Shown one piece after another: positions 44,312 to 53,946 of a stretch of 64,000 nt of DNA; within the stretch, counting starts at the first letter, position 1, and the number at the start of each line of letters is the position of its first letter. The stretch lies in assembly GCF_001750145.1 (NCBI RefSeq), contig NZ_CP015732.1:3658001-3722000 (forward strand), read 5' to 3'. This DNA comes from Arthrobacter sp. U41 (lineage in GTDB: Bacteria > Actinomycetota > Actinomycetes > Actinomycetales > Micrococcaceae). The notes under the pieces were generated by a model, which worked only from the letters and a program-made list of their open reading frames with translations, did not search any database and was not told the origin of the DNA. A program made the position numbers and the translations under genes.

Positions 44312-46114
44312 TCAGGAGACCAGGCTGTGGACCTGGACGCCGTGGAATCGCTTGAGCACCTCCTGAGCGTGGCTGATCTCGGAGGACCTCGTTGCCGCGT
44401 CCCAGCCCAGCGGGCCGGAGAGGATGTCGGCAACCTCGTTCAGCAGCTCACCGGTCACCAGTCCCCGGAAGGCGAGGGAAGTGCGGCGGATCAGGACGTC
44501 GACCAGATGCCCGATCTGCTCGTTCCGGGCCATGAACTCCAGTTCACGGACGCTTAGTTCGCGGGTCGAATGCAGCGGCCGGTCCGGGGCGGAGCCCGGG
44601 GCGCCGTCGAGGAAGCTGATGACTTCCTCGGCTCGGGTGCCGTAGCGGGTCAGCAGCCCGGCGGTGCGGTCCGCGTCGCGCCCGGCCGCCATGTGCGCCT
44701 TGATCCAGCGCTGCACGCCGTCCTCGCTGTCGGGGAACCCGGCGCCGCCGCCGATGGCGAGTTTCGCCGTGGAGACCTTCCGTTCCATCCCGAGTTCGGC
44801 GAGCACATCGTTGCTCAGGTGTTCGGCGAGGGCCCGGAAGGTGGTCCACTTACCGCCGACGAGGCTGAGCACGACGGCGCCGCCGTCCTTCGCGGCGGCA
44901 CCGGCACCGGCACGGCGTTCGATCCGGTAGTCGCGGCTGACGAAGCCGGGATGGGTGGCCTCGTGCCTGGGCAGCGGGCGGACTCCGGAGAAGGTGTAGA
45001 CAATCTGCTCCCGGTCCACGGTGATGTCCGGGAAGACGTGCCCGATCAGGTCGAAGAAATAGTCAATCTCGGCCTCCGTGCACACGGCGTCCGCCGCCAT
45101 ATCGGCGTCGACGTCGGTGGTGCCCACCAGGACCCGGTCGCCCATCGGATAGATCAGCACGATCCGGCCGTCGGTGTGTTCGAAGAAGATTTCGCGGCCG
45201 TTGCAGGCGGCCAGCAAATCAGGGTGGTCCAGCACGATGTGCGACCCCTTGGTGCCGCCCATGAACGACGACGGCGCACCCATCGCCTGGTTGGTCAGGT
45301 CGACCCAGGCGCCGGTGGTGTTGACGATGATGTCCGCGGAGAAGTCGAACTGTTCACCGGTGAGCTCGTCACGCAGTTCCACGGTGCTGCCGGCGCGCCC
45401 GGCTCCAGCACCGTCCTTCACCGCAACGAGCGAGAGATAGTTGCTGGCACGGGCGTCACTGGCAGCCGCAAGACCGGCCTTCTCGCCGTCCTGCAGCACG
45501 TCAAGGGTGAGCCGCTCCGGGTTGTGGACGGAGGCGTCGAAATAGGTGGCGGCGTACTTGATGCCCGGGTGCAGGCGCGGCAGTTCCGCCAGCGCACGCT
45601 TGCGGCCGCGGAACTGGTGCCGGGGCACGGTACCGCCGTCGCGGGAGAAGAAATCGTACAGGCTCAGCCCGAGTTTGATCAGGAAGGCCCCGCGTTCTGT
45701 GGGCGCGCCCTGCTGCTTATGGGTGAGGAAACGCAGCGGGGCGGCGAGGACACCGGAGAAGGTGCTGAAAATGGGGATGGTGGTCTGCAGCGGCTTGACG
45801 TAGTGCGGCGCGATGCGCAACAGCCGGTTGCGTTCCACCACCGACTCCCGGACCAGCCGGAACTCGCCGTTTTCGAGGTAGCGGATGCCGCCGTGGATCA
45901 TGTGTGAGGAGGCGCCGCTGGCCCCCTGGCAGTAGTCCCCGCGCTCCACGAGGGCGACATCCACCCCCTGCAGGGCCAGGTCCCGGAAGGTGCCCACTCC
46001 GTTGATCCCACCGCCGATGATCAGCACCTGTGCGTGGGGCCGCGACCGCAGCTTCTGCACCGATGCTCGCTCGCCGGCCGACGCCTGGTTGCGGGCTGAA
46101 TACTTCTGTCCCAA
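44312..46114 (-). CDS. glpD: Glycerol-3-phosphate dehydrogenase, FAD-dependent
   Basis: 600 residues. FAD Rossmann motif VLIIGGGINGVGTFRDLALQ lies near the N-terminus, followed by IHGGIRYLENGEFRLV and GFVSRDYRIE. A C-terminal GlpO-type domain closes the protein. The start is the TTG at 46114, six bases after AAAGGAG; a GTG at 46153 gives 13 more residues and cannot be excluded. The enzyme oxidises glycerol 3-phosphate to dihydroxyacetone phosphate and passes electrons to quinone at the membrane. It is transcribed toward glpF and divergent from the SorC-type regulator. Confidence 0.93.
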   Translation of the reverse strand: MGQKYSARNQASAGERASVQKLRSRPHAQVLIIGGGINGVGTFRDLALQGVDVALVERGDYCQGASGASSHMIHGGIRYLENGEFRLVRESVVERNRLLRIAPHYVKPLQTTIPIFSTFSGVLAAPLRFLTHKQQGAPTERGAFLIKLGLSLYDFFSRDGGTVPRHQFRGRKRALAELPRLHPGIKYAATYFDASVHNPERLTLDVLQDGEKAGLAAASDARASNYLSLVAVKDGAGAGRAGSTVELRDELTGEQFDFSADIIVNTTGAWVDLTNQAMGAPSSFMGGTKGSHIVLDHPDLLAACNGREIFFEHTDGRIVLIYPMGDRVLVGTTDVDADMAADAVCTEAEIDYFFDLIGHVFPDITVDREQIVYTFSGVRPLPRHEATHPGFVSRDYRIERRAGAGAAAKDGGAVVLSLVGGKWTTFRALAEHLSNDVLAELGMERKVSTAKLAIGGGAGFPDSEDGVQRWIKAHMAAGRDADRTAGLLTRYGTRAEEVISFLDGAPGSAPDRPLHSTRELSVRELEFMARNEQIGHLVDVLIRRTSLAFRGLVTGELLNEVADILSGPLGWDAATRSSEISHAQEVLKRFHGVQVHSLVS

Positions 46115-46212
46115 GAACTGCTCCTTTGGGTTGGGGCCTGTGCGGCGCGCCACGGGGCGCGGCGCCGTTCAACACTATTCTTTGGACTAATGGAAAATGG
46201 AGTCAAGCACTA

Positions 46213-46226
46213 TGCACAAACGTGCA
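46213..46226. promoter_or_regulatory. Inverted repeat between glpD and the SorC-type regulator
   Basis: TGCAC, 4 nt, GTGCA lies 14 bp before the regulator start and 100 bp before the glpD start. It is the only clean palindrome in the divergent region and is a candidate operator. Confidence 0.45.
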
Positions 46227-46239
46227 GAACGGAAATGGG

Positions 46240-47202
46240 ATGACGCCCTCACGCAGTTCCGACGCCCTTCGCGCGGCCCAGTTGTATTACCTGCAGGACC
46301 TGACCATGGACGCGATCGCCCGCGAGCTCCGCACGTCGCGGTCCACCGTGTCCCGCCTGCTTTCCTCGGCCCGGGAATCCGGGCTGGTGCAGATCCAGAT
46401 CCGCAGTCCGTTGGACACGGGCCCCGAACTGGCAAGCATGATCCGCGCCGAATACAAGGTCGATGTCCACGTCGTTCCGGTCGTGGACACGCTGAATGAG
46501 GCGGAAACACTGGACCGCGTGGCCATGCAGGCCGCACGGACCATCGGCCCCCTGGTGGACTCCAATGCCATCATCGGCGTCGCCTGGGGCTCGACCCTGA
46601 GCGCCGTCAGCCGGCACCTGACCCGGAAGATCACCCACGACAGCGTGATCGTCCAGCTCAACGGTGCAGGCAACATGCAAACCACTGGCATCACCTATGC
46701 CTCGGACATCATGCGGCGCTTTGGCAGCGCCTACGGGGCGCGGGTGGAGCAGTTCCCCGTGCCCGCGTTCTTCGACCACGCCGCAACCAAAAAGGCGATG
46801 TGGAATGAGCGCAGTGTGCAACGGATCCTCGAACTGCAGGCCCGCATGAGCATCGCGATTTTCGGCGTGGGATCGGTCGACGCCGACTACCCCAGCCACG
46901 TCTACGCGGGCGGTTACCTTGATGAGGACGACCTGAACGTCCTGGCCACCTCCGACGTCGTGGGCGACGTCGCCACCGTGTTCTTCCGCGCCGATGGCTC
47001 CGCGGACGGCATCACCCTCAATGAACGTTCCACCGGCCCGGACCTGGCGCAACTGCGCCAGGTGCGCCGCCGGATCTGCGTGGTGTCCGGCGCCTCCAAG
47101 ATCAACGGACTCCGCGGCGCCCTCGCCGCCGGCCTGGCCACCGACCTGATCCTCGACGAGGCCAGCGCCCGGCGCCTGGTCAGCTTCGAGGGCCTGGCCT
47201 GA
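46240..47202 (+). CDS. SorC-family sugar/polyol-responsive transcriptional regulator
   Basis: 320 residues from ATG 46240; the frame is open upstream but coding character begins here. A short N-terminal HTH at about 10-50, LYYLQDLTMDAIARELRTSR, STVSRLLSSARE, then the SorC ligand domain: GVAWGSTLSAVSRHL, ITHDSVIVQLNGAGNMQ, IFGVGSVD and VSGASKINGLRGALAAGLATDLILDE. Family members respond to phosphorylated sugars or polyols. Sitting divergent from the glp genes, it probably senses glycerol 3-phosphate or a related metabolite and controls glpD-glpF-glpK. Confidence 0.88.
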   Translation: MTPSRSSDALRAAQLYYLQDLTMDAIARELRTSRSTVSRLLSSARESGLVQIQIRSPLDTGPELASMIRAEYKVDVHVVPVVDTLNEAETLDRVAMQAARTIGPLVDSNAIIGVAWGSTLSAVSRHLTRKITHDSVIVQLNGAGNMQTTGITYASDIMRRFGSAYGARVEQFPVPAFFDHAATKKAMWNERSVQRILELQARMSIAIFGVGSVDADYPSHVYAGGYLDEDDLNVLATSDVVGDVATVFFRADGSADGITLNERSTGPDLAQLRQVRRRICVVSGASKINGLRGALAAGLATDLILDEASARRLVSFEGLA

Positions 47203-47290
47203 GCCTGACCTGCCCGATTTCGGGCTGGCCTCGGCTGGGTCCAACTGGCCTGCGACGGCCTGCCGTGGGGAGTACCGGCGGCGGAGTCGG

Positions 47291-47296
47291 TAAAGT
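47291..47296 (+). promoter_or_regulatory. -10 box of the aldo/keto reductase gene
   Basis: TAAAGT ends 7 nt before the ATG at 47304. With no ribosome site present, the gene is probably read from a leaderless transcript. Confidence 0.5.
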
Positions 47297-47303
47297 CGAT
47301 GCT

Positions 47304-48182
47304 ATGAAACCCTCGCCCCGGCTCAGCCTCAACAACGGTGTCCTGATCGACCAGTTGGGGTTCGGACTCTACAAGGTGCCTCCCGCCGATGCCGCCGGAC
47401 TCGTGACCATGGCGCTCGAGGCCGGCTACCGGCACTTCGACACCGCCGCCATGTACGGAAACGAGACAGGTGTTGGCCGGGGCATTGGCTCGCTGTCGAG
47501 TTTTGTGAGTCCCGACGACGCCCGGGGCGGATCCGGCGAGGCGTCACCGTCGCTCTCACGCGAGGACCTGTTCGTCACCACCAAGCTCTGGAACGACGAC
47601 CAGGGCTACGAAGCCACGCTGCGCGCGTTTGACACCTCCATGGCCAATCTCGGCCTGGAATACCTGGATTTGTACCTGATCCACTGGCCCTGTCCGCAGC
47701 GCGGGCTGTACCCCGAGAGCTACCGGGCCATGGAGACGCTGTACCGGGAAGGCAGGGCGCGCGCCATCGGGGTCTCGAATTTCCAGCCGGCCCATCTGGA
47801 CCGTCTATTGCAGACCGCCGAGGTCGTCCCGGCCGTCAACCAGATCGAACTGCACCCCTGGCTTCAGCAGGAGGAGCTGCGGACCCTGCACGGAGAGCTC
47901 GGAATCACCACCGAGGCATGGAGCCCGCTGGGCCGCGGCCAGGTCCTGCAGGATCCGGTGGTGCTGGACCTCGCCGCTGCGCACGGCCGGACTTCGGCCC
48001 AGATCATCCTCCGCTGGCATGTCCAGCTCGGCAATGTCACCATTCCCAAGGCGAGCTCCTACGCCCGGATCAGGGAAAACCTGAACGTCTTCGGCTTCAG
48101 CCTCGACGATGCAGCCATGGACGCCCTGGCCGGTCTGGAACGTGGCTTCCGCACCGGCTCCGACCCGGACACCGTCAATTAG
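47304..48182 (+). CDS. Aldo/keto reductase
   Basis: 292 residues from ATG 47304. Family signs: GYRHFDTAAMYGNE at about 40-53 with catalytic Asp and Tyr, TTKLWNDDQGY with Lys, YLIHWPCP with His, a following IGVSNFQP, and a C-terminal GRTSAQIILRWHVQLGNVTIPKAS. It reduces an aldehyde or keto group with NADPH; the substrate is open. An about 25-residue insertion (SLSSFVSPDDARGGSGEASPS) follows the Tyr loop and is longer than in most members. Confidence 0.9.
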   Translation: MKPSPRLSLNNGVLIDQLGFGLYKVPPADAAGLVTMALEAGYRHFDTAAMYGNETGVGRGIGSLSSFVSPDDARGGSGEASPSLSREDLFVTTKLWNDDQGYEATLRAFDTSMANLGLEYLDLYLIHWPCPQRGLYPESYRAMETLYREGRARAIGVSNFQPAHLDRLLQTAEVVPAVNQIELHPWLQQEELRTLHGELGITTEAWSPLGRGQVLQDPVVLDLAAAHGRTSAQIILRWHVQLGNVTIPKASSYARIRENLNVFGFSLDDAAMDALAGLERGFRTGSDPDTVN

Positions 48183-48192
48183 GACTCCTCGA

Positions 48193-49122
48193 ATGGAACA
48201 CGTGGCCACCGGGCCTTCCCCCACCACTCCCCTGTTCAGCGCCGGGCTTCAGGCCCGCACCCATGCCGCCGAGGTCGAGCTTGACGGCACGAAGGTGGCG
48301 TACTGGAGCTACGAACCGGTCCGCGTAACCCCGGAGACCCGGACCATCCTGGTCATCCACGGCTTCCGCGGCGACCACCACGGGCTGCTCCGGGTGGCCG
48401 ACCAGCTCCCCGAAATGCGACTGATCATGCCGGACCTCCCCGGCTTCGGCAGCTCTGCCGCTTTCGCGGGTGCCGAACACAGTGTTGAACGCTACGGCCG
48501 GTTTATCGCTGACTTTATGGGGGCCCTGGGTCTGGGCCCCGACACGGTCCTGCTGGGCCACTCCTTTGGCTCCATTGTCGCGAGCCACTATGTGGCGGCC
48601 CACCCCGGCACGGTCTCGGAGCTGATCCTGATCAACCCGATCGCCGCCCCTGCCCTCGAGGGCCCCAAGGGGCTCATGACCAAGATGGCCGTCCTGTATT
48701 ACGAAGCCGCCGCGCGTCTGCCCCGCCGGCTCGGACAGGGCCTGCTGCGCAGCCAACTGATCGTCCGGGTCATGAGCGAAACGATGGCGAAGACCCGGGA
48801 CAAACAGCTCCGCCGTTTTGTGCACGCCCAGCACAGCGCCTATTTCTCCGCATTCGCGGACCGGGCGAGCCTGCTCGAGGCGTTTAAGGCCTCGGTCGGC
48901 AGCAACGTGGCGGAAGTGGCCCGCAGCCTGGCCCTTCCCGTGCTGCTGATTGCCGGGGAGAAGGACGAGATCGCCATGCTGCCGGACCAGCACACCCTGC
49001 TGGCCCTGCTGCCGGATGCGCATCTTGACGTTATCCCCGGCGTCGGCCATCTGATCCACTACGAAACCCCGGAACCCGCCGCCGGCTTCATCCGCCGATT
49101 CCTGAAGGACCATTCCGCGTGA
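48193..49122 (+). CDS. Alpha/beta hydrolase
   Basis: 309 residues from ATG 48193, ten bases after the reductase stop. Oxyanion motif VIHGFRGDHHGL at about 54, nucleophile LGHSFGSIVA with Ser at about 122, Asp in LIAGEKDEIAML and His in GVGHLIHYETPE. A cap domain lies between 160 and 240. It is likely an esterase, lipase or epoxide hydrolase type; the substrate is unknown. Its stop overlaps the next start as GTGA, so it is coupled to the glycosyltransferase. Confidence 0.88.
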   Translation: MEHVATGPSPTTPLFSAGLQARTHAAEVELDGTKVAYWSYEPVRVTPETRTILVIHGFRGDHHGLLRVADQLPEMRLIMPDLPGFGSSAAFAGAEHSVERYGRFIADFMGALGLGPDTVLLGHSFGSIVASHYVAAHPGTVSELILINPIAAPALEGPKGLMTKMAVLYYEAAARLPRRLGQGLLRSQLIVRVMSETMAKTRDKQLRRFVHAQHSAYFSAFADRASLLEAFKASVGSNVAEVARSLALPVLLIAGEKDEIAMLPDQHTLLALLPDAHLDVIPGVGHLIHYETPEPAAGFIRRFLKDHSA

Positions 49123-50228
49123 AAATTCTCATCGATGCCCGCTACACCCGGCTGGACCACCATGACGGCATCAGCCGGTACGGTGCCAGCCTGATTGCGG
49201 CCACGGCCAAAATCGCCGACGTCTCCATGCTGATCAGCGACGTCCGCCAGCTGGCCCTGCTGCCGGATGTGCCGTACACCCTGATCAACAGCCCGCTGTC
49301 CCCTGCCGAGCTGTTCGTCGCCAGCAAGGTCAACAGGCTCGGCGCCGACGTGGTGGTATGTCCGATGCAGACCATGGGCAGCTGGGGCCGAAAGTACGCC
49401 CTGGTGCTGACCCTGCACGACTTGATCTATTACGAACACCCGGCACCTCCTGGCTTCCTGCCGGCCCCCGTCCGGGTCCTCTGGCGGCTGTACCACAAGG
49501 CGTTCTGGCCGCAGCGGCTGCTGCTGAACCGGGCCGACGTCGTCGCCACCATCAGCTCCACGACCGCGGCGCTGATCTCGAAGTACCGTCTGACCAAGCG
49601 TCCCGTCCGGATCGTGGGCAACGCCCCTCAGCACGGCCACACGCCGCGGGACCCCGGGGCGGGAGCGGACAAAACGCTGCTGTACATGGGTTCCTTCATG
49701 CCCTATAAGAACGTGGAGACGATGATCCGGGGCATGGCGGAACTCCCGGACATGAGCCTGCACCTGCTCAGCCGGATCACCCCTGAACGCCGGGCGGAAC
49801 TCGAGGCCCTGGCACCGGCGGGCGCGGACATCGTCTTCCACAACGGTGTGACTGACGCCGAGTACGAGGCCATGCTGGGACGCACCACGGCCCTGATCAG
49901 CCTCTCCAAGGCGGAGGGCTATGGACTGCCCCTGGTCGAAGCCATGTCCCACGGCACCCCCGTGATCGCCAGCAACATTCCAATCTTCCGCGAAGTGGGC
50001 GGCGACGCCGTCAGTTACGTCCATCCCGATTCGCCGGCGGAGTTGGCCGCGGCGGTCCGGAAGCTTGCGGAGCCGGACCTGTGGAAGGCCCGTTCAATGC
50101 GCTCGGTGGAGCGCGCCGCGGAGTTCAGCTGGGCCGAGTCCGCCCGCAGGCTGTTGGACGTCGCCGAAGAGGCCGTAGCACTGCGCGCACGCCGCACGGG
50201 GCACCCGAAAAACCCGTCCCGGAAGTAG
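49119..50228 (+). CDS. Glycosyltransferase, family 4 type
   Basis: 369 residues, a GTG start overlapping the hydrolase stop. GT-B fold: KILIDARYTRLDHHDGISRYG at the N-terminus, LTLHDLIYYEHP in the middle, then TLLYMGSFMPYKNVETMIRGMAELPDM and the C-terminal SKAEGYGLPLVEAMSHGTPVIAS with the EX7E motif that binds the donor sugar. It transfers a sugar to a lipid or surface carbohydrate; the acceptor is unknown. Coupling to the hydrolase suggests a joint pathway, possibly polymer or lipid modification. Confidence 0.88.
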   Translation: MKILIDARYTRLDHHDGISRYGASLIAATAKIADVSMLISDVRQLALLPDVPYTLINSPLSPAELFVASKVNRLGADVVVCPMQTMGSWGRKYALVLTLHDLIYYEHPAPPGFLPAPVRVLWRLYHKAFWPQRLLLNRADVVATISSTTAALISKYRLTKRPVRIVGNAPQHGHTPRDPGAGADKTLLYMGSFMPYKNVETMIRGMAELPDMSLHLLSRITPERRAELEALAPAGADIVFHNGVTDAEYEAMLGRTTALISLSKAEGYGLPLVEAMSHGTPVIASNIPIFREVGGDAVSYVHPDSPAELAAAVRKLAEPDLWKARSMRSVERAAEFSWAESARRLLDVAEEAVALRARRTGHPKNPSRK

Positions 50229-50254
50229 CCTGCGCGAAGAATCCACGCCGGACT

Positions 50255-50304
50255 CGCCGGTACGCTGCGGGGTCGCCGGTTGGCAACCCCGCAGCGTACC
50301 GGCG
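50255..50304. terminator. Bidirectional terminator with 19-bp perfect stem
   Basis: Perfect arms 50255-50273 and 50286-50304 with a 12-nt loop, lying between converging glycosyltransferase and priA. Confidence 0.8.
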
Positions 50305-50322
50305 AATTCGGGATTATCCTGT

Positions 50323-52479
50323 TCAGAGCACGTCCACGCCGTCGAGCCGCAGCTGAACCGGGTCGTCCGTGCGTTTGGCGGCGGCGGCGACCTTGACCGC
50401 CCGCAGCACCCGTGTGACTTGCGTGGCCTGGCTGTACGGGATGAACAGTAACGTCCTCACGTCCTCGACGCCGGATCCCGCGGCTCCACCCTGGCCGGGG
50501 GCGCCGGTCATCACGAGGGGCGCCGGGCCGGCCGTCCGCAGCACGATTCCCTGCGGTCCAAGCTGCTGTTCGACGGCCTCGCTGAAGTGTCCGACGGCGG
50601 TCCGGCCGCCGGTGATGGAAGCGACCCGGACAGCCGGGGGGAGCTGCAGTTCCTGGCGCAGGGAAAGTTCCCGCTGGGCATAGCCGGCGGGATCCCAGCG
50701 AAGCAGGGCACCGACGCCGGCCGCGTCGTCCGCGGTGATGACCACCAAACCGCCGGCGCCCGCAGGGCGGACCAGGGCGGCGGCGTTGAACCAGCGCCGG
50801 ACGGCGTCCTCCCCGGCCCGCAGGTTTTCGCGCCGCAGCAGCGAATCGCCGTCGAGCAGCAGGGCCGCCGCATAGCCGCCGTCCGCGACCGGCTCCGCGC
50901 CCACTGTGGCCACGACCAGGGCTTTCGAGTCAGGGACCGTGGCCAGCACCCGGTCCCCGGACGAGGTGACCACCGGTTTGCCCGGGAAGGCGCGGCCCAG
51001 TTCTTCGGCCGTGCGGAGGGCGCCGGTGGCTCCCCGGCGGAGCCGGACACCGTTGCACGTTCCGCAGCGCCAGTCCGGCGCCGGAGTCGAACACCAGCGG
51101 CACTGTGGAATGGCTGAGCTCCCGCTGGCCCCGGCGATGGCAAGCGGCCCGCTGCAGGCAGTACAGCGCGCCGGTTCACGGCAGTTGTCGCAGGCGAGCG
51201 ATGGTGCGTAGCCGGCCCTCGCCACCTGGACCAGCACCGGGCCGCGTTCGAGTCCGTCCTTGGCGGCGCGCCAGGCGGCCCCGGGCAGCCGGGCGATCCT
51301 GGCCAGCGGATCATGCTCGAGTTCGAAGCTGTCCGCGGTGTTCAGCACCCGTGGAACGGTCCGGCGGACGACGGCGCGGTCCGCCTCCACCGGCCACGCC
51401 CAGCCGGCCTCGACGAGGCGCTGGGTTTCGGTGCTCCGGGTGTGCCCGGCGAGCAGGCAGGCGGCGCCCTCCTGTTCGGCGCGCAGCAGCAGGACTTCGC
51501 GGCTGTGGGCGTAGGGGGAACGCTGCTCGATGTGCAGATCGTCGCCGTCGTCCCAGCAGACCACGAGGCCGGGATTGCGGACGGGGGCGTAAGCGGCGGA
51601 CCGGGTTCCGACGGCGACCCCGGCGGCACCGCTGAGGATCCGGAGGAAGCTGCGGTACCGCGGGGTCTGGCCATCGTCGGCGGTGAGGCGGGCGACGTCC
51701 CCGGCCGGCAGGACCCGCAGGAGCGCGGCTTCGACCCGGTCCAGGTCCCGGTAGTCGGGCACGACGACGATGGCGCCGCGGCCGGAGAGCCGGACGGCTG
51801 CGACGGCCTCGGCGATCATCCGGGGCCAGCCTCCGGGGCCGTAGCCCTGGAGCGCGCTCAGCACGGCGCGGGGCGACTCCCCCGTCCCGAGGTGCTGGAG
51901 GAAGGCCGGGCCGTTGCGGTAGGAGGACCAGCTGGAGGCCTCGAGACCTGCAGGAATTGCCGCTCCTGTCCCGTCCTCGGCCGCCCCGTCCGCGAAAAGG
52001 GACGGATCCAGGACTCCCTCCGGGGCGAGGTCCTTCTCGAGTTTCGCCATCCGCGGCGGCACGGCCACGCGCAGGACGTCGCTGACGCTGCCGGCATAAC
52101 GCGCCGCGACGCGTCCGGCGAGTTCCGCGACCGGGGCGGTCAGCACCGGAACCGGAGAGATCACCTTGTGCAGCGGGACGAGGGGGTGGCCGGCGTCGGA
52201 TTCCGCCACCCGGTCCATCAGGTAACCGGGGAGTTCCTGGCCGTTGAACTTTACCTTCACCCGGACACCGGGCTGTGCCGCGGCGTCGAGGCCGGCCGGC
52301 ACGCTGTAGTCGAAGGGCCGGTCCAGGTGCGGAAGGGAGGACTCCAGCCGCACCCGTGCCACCGGGAGCCGGGCCGCGAGGGCCGGGCCGGGCGCTGCAG
52401 CCGCGGAGGCGGGGAAGCCCTGGAGCAGCGACAGCTGGAGCGGTTCGTCCGGCGCTGCGGCGCCATGGATCGGGCTCAT
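50323..52479 (-). CDS. priA: PriA-like replication restart protein without helicase motifs
   Basis: 718 residues from ATG 52479, which has GGAGG seven bases before it. It aligns with PriA in the DNA-binding N-terminus (ARVRLESSLPHLDRPFDYSVP) and in the zinc-binding region (CDNCREPARCTACSGPL ... CRWCSTPAPDWRCGTCNG). The place of Walker A reads SGRGAIVVVPDYRDLD, without GxGKT, and no DEAH box is visible. Actinobacterial PriA proteins are known to have lost helicase activity while keeping DNA binding and primosome scaffolding. Function by family: restart of stalled forks. Confidence 0.88.
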   Translation of the reverse strand: MSPIHGAAAPDEPLQLSLLQGFPASAAAAPGPALAARLPVARVRLESSLPHLDRPFDYSVPAGLDAAAQPGVRVKVKFNGQELPGYLMDRVAESDAGHPLVPLHKVISPVPVLTAPVAELAGRVAARYAGSVSDVLRVAVPPRMAKLEKDLAPEGVLDPSLFADGAAEDGTGAAIPAGLEASSWSSYRNGPAFLQHLGTGESPRAVLSALQGYGPGGWPRMIAEAVAAVRLSGRGAIVVVPDYRDLDRVEAALLRVLPAGDVARLTADDGQTPRYRSFLRILSGAAGVAVGTRSAAYAPVRNPGLVVCWDDGDDLHIEQRSPYAHSREVLLLRAEQEGAACLLAGHTRSTETQRLVEAGWAWPVEADRAVVRRTVPRVLNTADSFELEHDPLARIARLPGAAWRAAKDGLERGPVLVQVARAGYAPSLACDNCREPARCTACSGPLAIAGASGSSAIPQCRWCSTPAPDWRCGTCNGVRLRRGATGALRTAEELGRAFPGKPVVTSSGDRVLATVPDSKALVVATVGAEPVADGGYAAALLLDGDSLLRRENLRAGEDAVRRWFNAAALVRPAGAGGLVVITADDAAGVGALLRWDPAGYAQRELSLRQELQLPPAVRVASITGGRTAVGHFSEAVEQQLGPQGIVLRTAGPAPLVMTGAPGQGGAAGSGVEDVRTLLFIPYSQATQVTRVLRAVKVAAAAKRTDDPVQLRLDGVDVL

Positions 52480-52554
52480 CGTTCGTCCTCCCTTCAGCAA
52501 GCCAGTACCGGCCAGGTCCAGTGCCGGCCCGATAAGCGCCGGCTCAAAAAGAAC

Positions 52555-52584
52555 AGCCAGGCCGCCGGGATCGGCGGCCTGGCT
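52555..52584 (-). terminator. Terminator after metK
   Basis: A 13-bp perfect stem with a 4-nt loop; on the minus strand it is followed by GTTCTTTTTGAG. It lies between metK and priA, so priA probably has its own promoter. Confidence 0.8.
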
Positions 52585-52632
52585 ACAGCACATCACAGGG
52601 CAGTGACATTCACTGCACCGGGATGGACGTTC

Positions 52633-53868
52633 TCAGGCGTTGAAGAAAGCCTTCAGCGCGTCGACCCGGTCCAGTCGCTCCCAGGTGAAGTCGGGATCAT
52701 CGCGGCCGAAATGGCCGTGGGCCGCGGTCTTGGCGTAGATCGGGCGTTTGAGGTCGAGCGCGTCGATGATGGCCCGGGGGCGCAGGTCGAAGATTTCGGC
52801 GATCGCGGCACTGATCCTGATGGGGTCCACGGTCTCGGTCCCGAAGGTCTCGACGTAGGTTCCCACCGGGCGGGCCTGGCCGATCGCGTAGGCGATCTGG
52901 ATTTCGGCGCGCTTCGCGAGACCGGCAGCGACCACGTTCTTGGCCACCCAGCGCATCGCGTACGCTGCCGAGCGGTCCACCTTGGACGGGTCCTTGCCGG
53001 AGAAGGCGCCGCCGCCGTGGCGGGCCATGCCGCCGTAGGTGTCGACGATGATCTTGCGGCCGGTGAGGCCGGCGTCGCCGACCGGGCCGCCAATGACAAA
53101 AGCACCGGCCGGGTTCAGGATGTTCCGGGCCCGGGAGATGTCCAGGTTGGACAGCGCCATGACCGGGTCAACCACGTGGGCGGCGAGATCGGCGCGGAGC
53201 CGGTCCAGGCTGGCGCCTTCGGCGTGCTGGCTGGAGATGACAACCGTTTCGACCGACACGGGCCGGTCGCCGTCGTAGCCGACGGTGACCTGGGTCTTGC
53301 CGTCGGGACGAAGGTAGGAGAGTTCGCCGTTCTTGCGGACCTCGGTCAGCCGCTCGGAGAGGCGGTGCGCGAGCCAGATCGGAACCGGCATGTAGGAGGG
53401 GGTCTCATCGCTGGCGTAGCCGAACATCAGGCCCTGGTCCCCGGCGCCCTGGAGGTCGTAGTCGTCCTCCTGGCGTCCCTCGCGGGCTTCGAGCGAGTTG
53501 AAGACGCCCCCGGCGATGTCGTTGGACTGCTGGCCAATGGAGACCGACACGCCGCAGCGGGCACCGTCGAATCCGTTGGCCGAGGAGTCGTAGCCGATGC
53601 CCAGGATGGTTTCCCGGACGATCTGCGGGATTTCGACGTAGGCGTCGGTGGTGACTTCTCCGGCGACGTGGACCAGCCCGGTGGTGGCCAGCGTCTCCAC
53701 GGCCACCCGGGACTCGGGATCCTTGGCCAGCAGGGCATCGAGGATCGCATCGCTGATCTGGTCACAGATCTTATCGGGGTGTCCTTCGGTCACCGACTCG
53801 GACGTGAAGAGCCGGAGCGAGGCGGGCGTGGACCCGTGGAAAGCAGGGATGTGCAGCGGTAAAGTCAC
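52633..53868 (-). CDS. metK: S-adenosylmethionine synthetase
   Basis: 411 residues, GTG start. ATP-binding motif [34 protein letters not shown] and [19 protein letters not shown] are all present. It makes S-adenosylmethionine from methionine and ATP as a tetramer. A TAAGGT box ends six bases before the GTG (53875-53880), so a leaderless transcript is likely. Confidence 0.97.
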   Translation of the reverse strand: MTLPLHIPAFHGSTPASLRLFTSESVTEGHPDKICDQISDAILDALLAKDPESRVAVETLATTGLVHVAGEVTTDAYVEIPQIVRETILGIGYDSSANGFDGARCGVSVSIGQQSNDIAGGVFNSLEAREGRQEDDYDLQGAGDQGLMFGYASDETPSYMPVPIWLAHRLSERLTEVRKNGELSYLRPDGKTQVTVGYDGDRPVSVETVVISSQHAEGASLDRLRADLAAHVVDPVMALSNLDISRARNILNPAGAFVIGGPVGDAGLTGRKIIVDTYGGMARHGGGAFSGKDPSKVDRSAAYAMRWVAKNVVAAGLAKRAEIQIAYAIGQARPVGTYVETFGTETVDPIRISAAIAEIFDLRPRAIIDALDLKRPIYAKTAAHGHFGRDDPDFTWERLDRVDALKAFFNA

Positions 53869-53874
53869 TCAACT

Positions 53875-53880
53875 ACCTTA
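53875..53880 (-). promoter_or_regulatory. metK: -10 box of metK
   Basis: TAAGGT on the minus strand, then six bases, then GTG. The pattern matches leaderless actinobacterial promoters and is repeated at leuS leader and the aldo/keto reductase. Confidence 0.5.
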
Positions 53881-53946
53881 CTGGTTGGAATACGGACGTC
53901 CGGCGGCGCGTGTCACTGTGCTAAGGAGACGTTGCTTACGCCGGGT

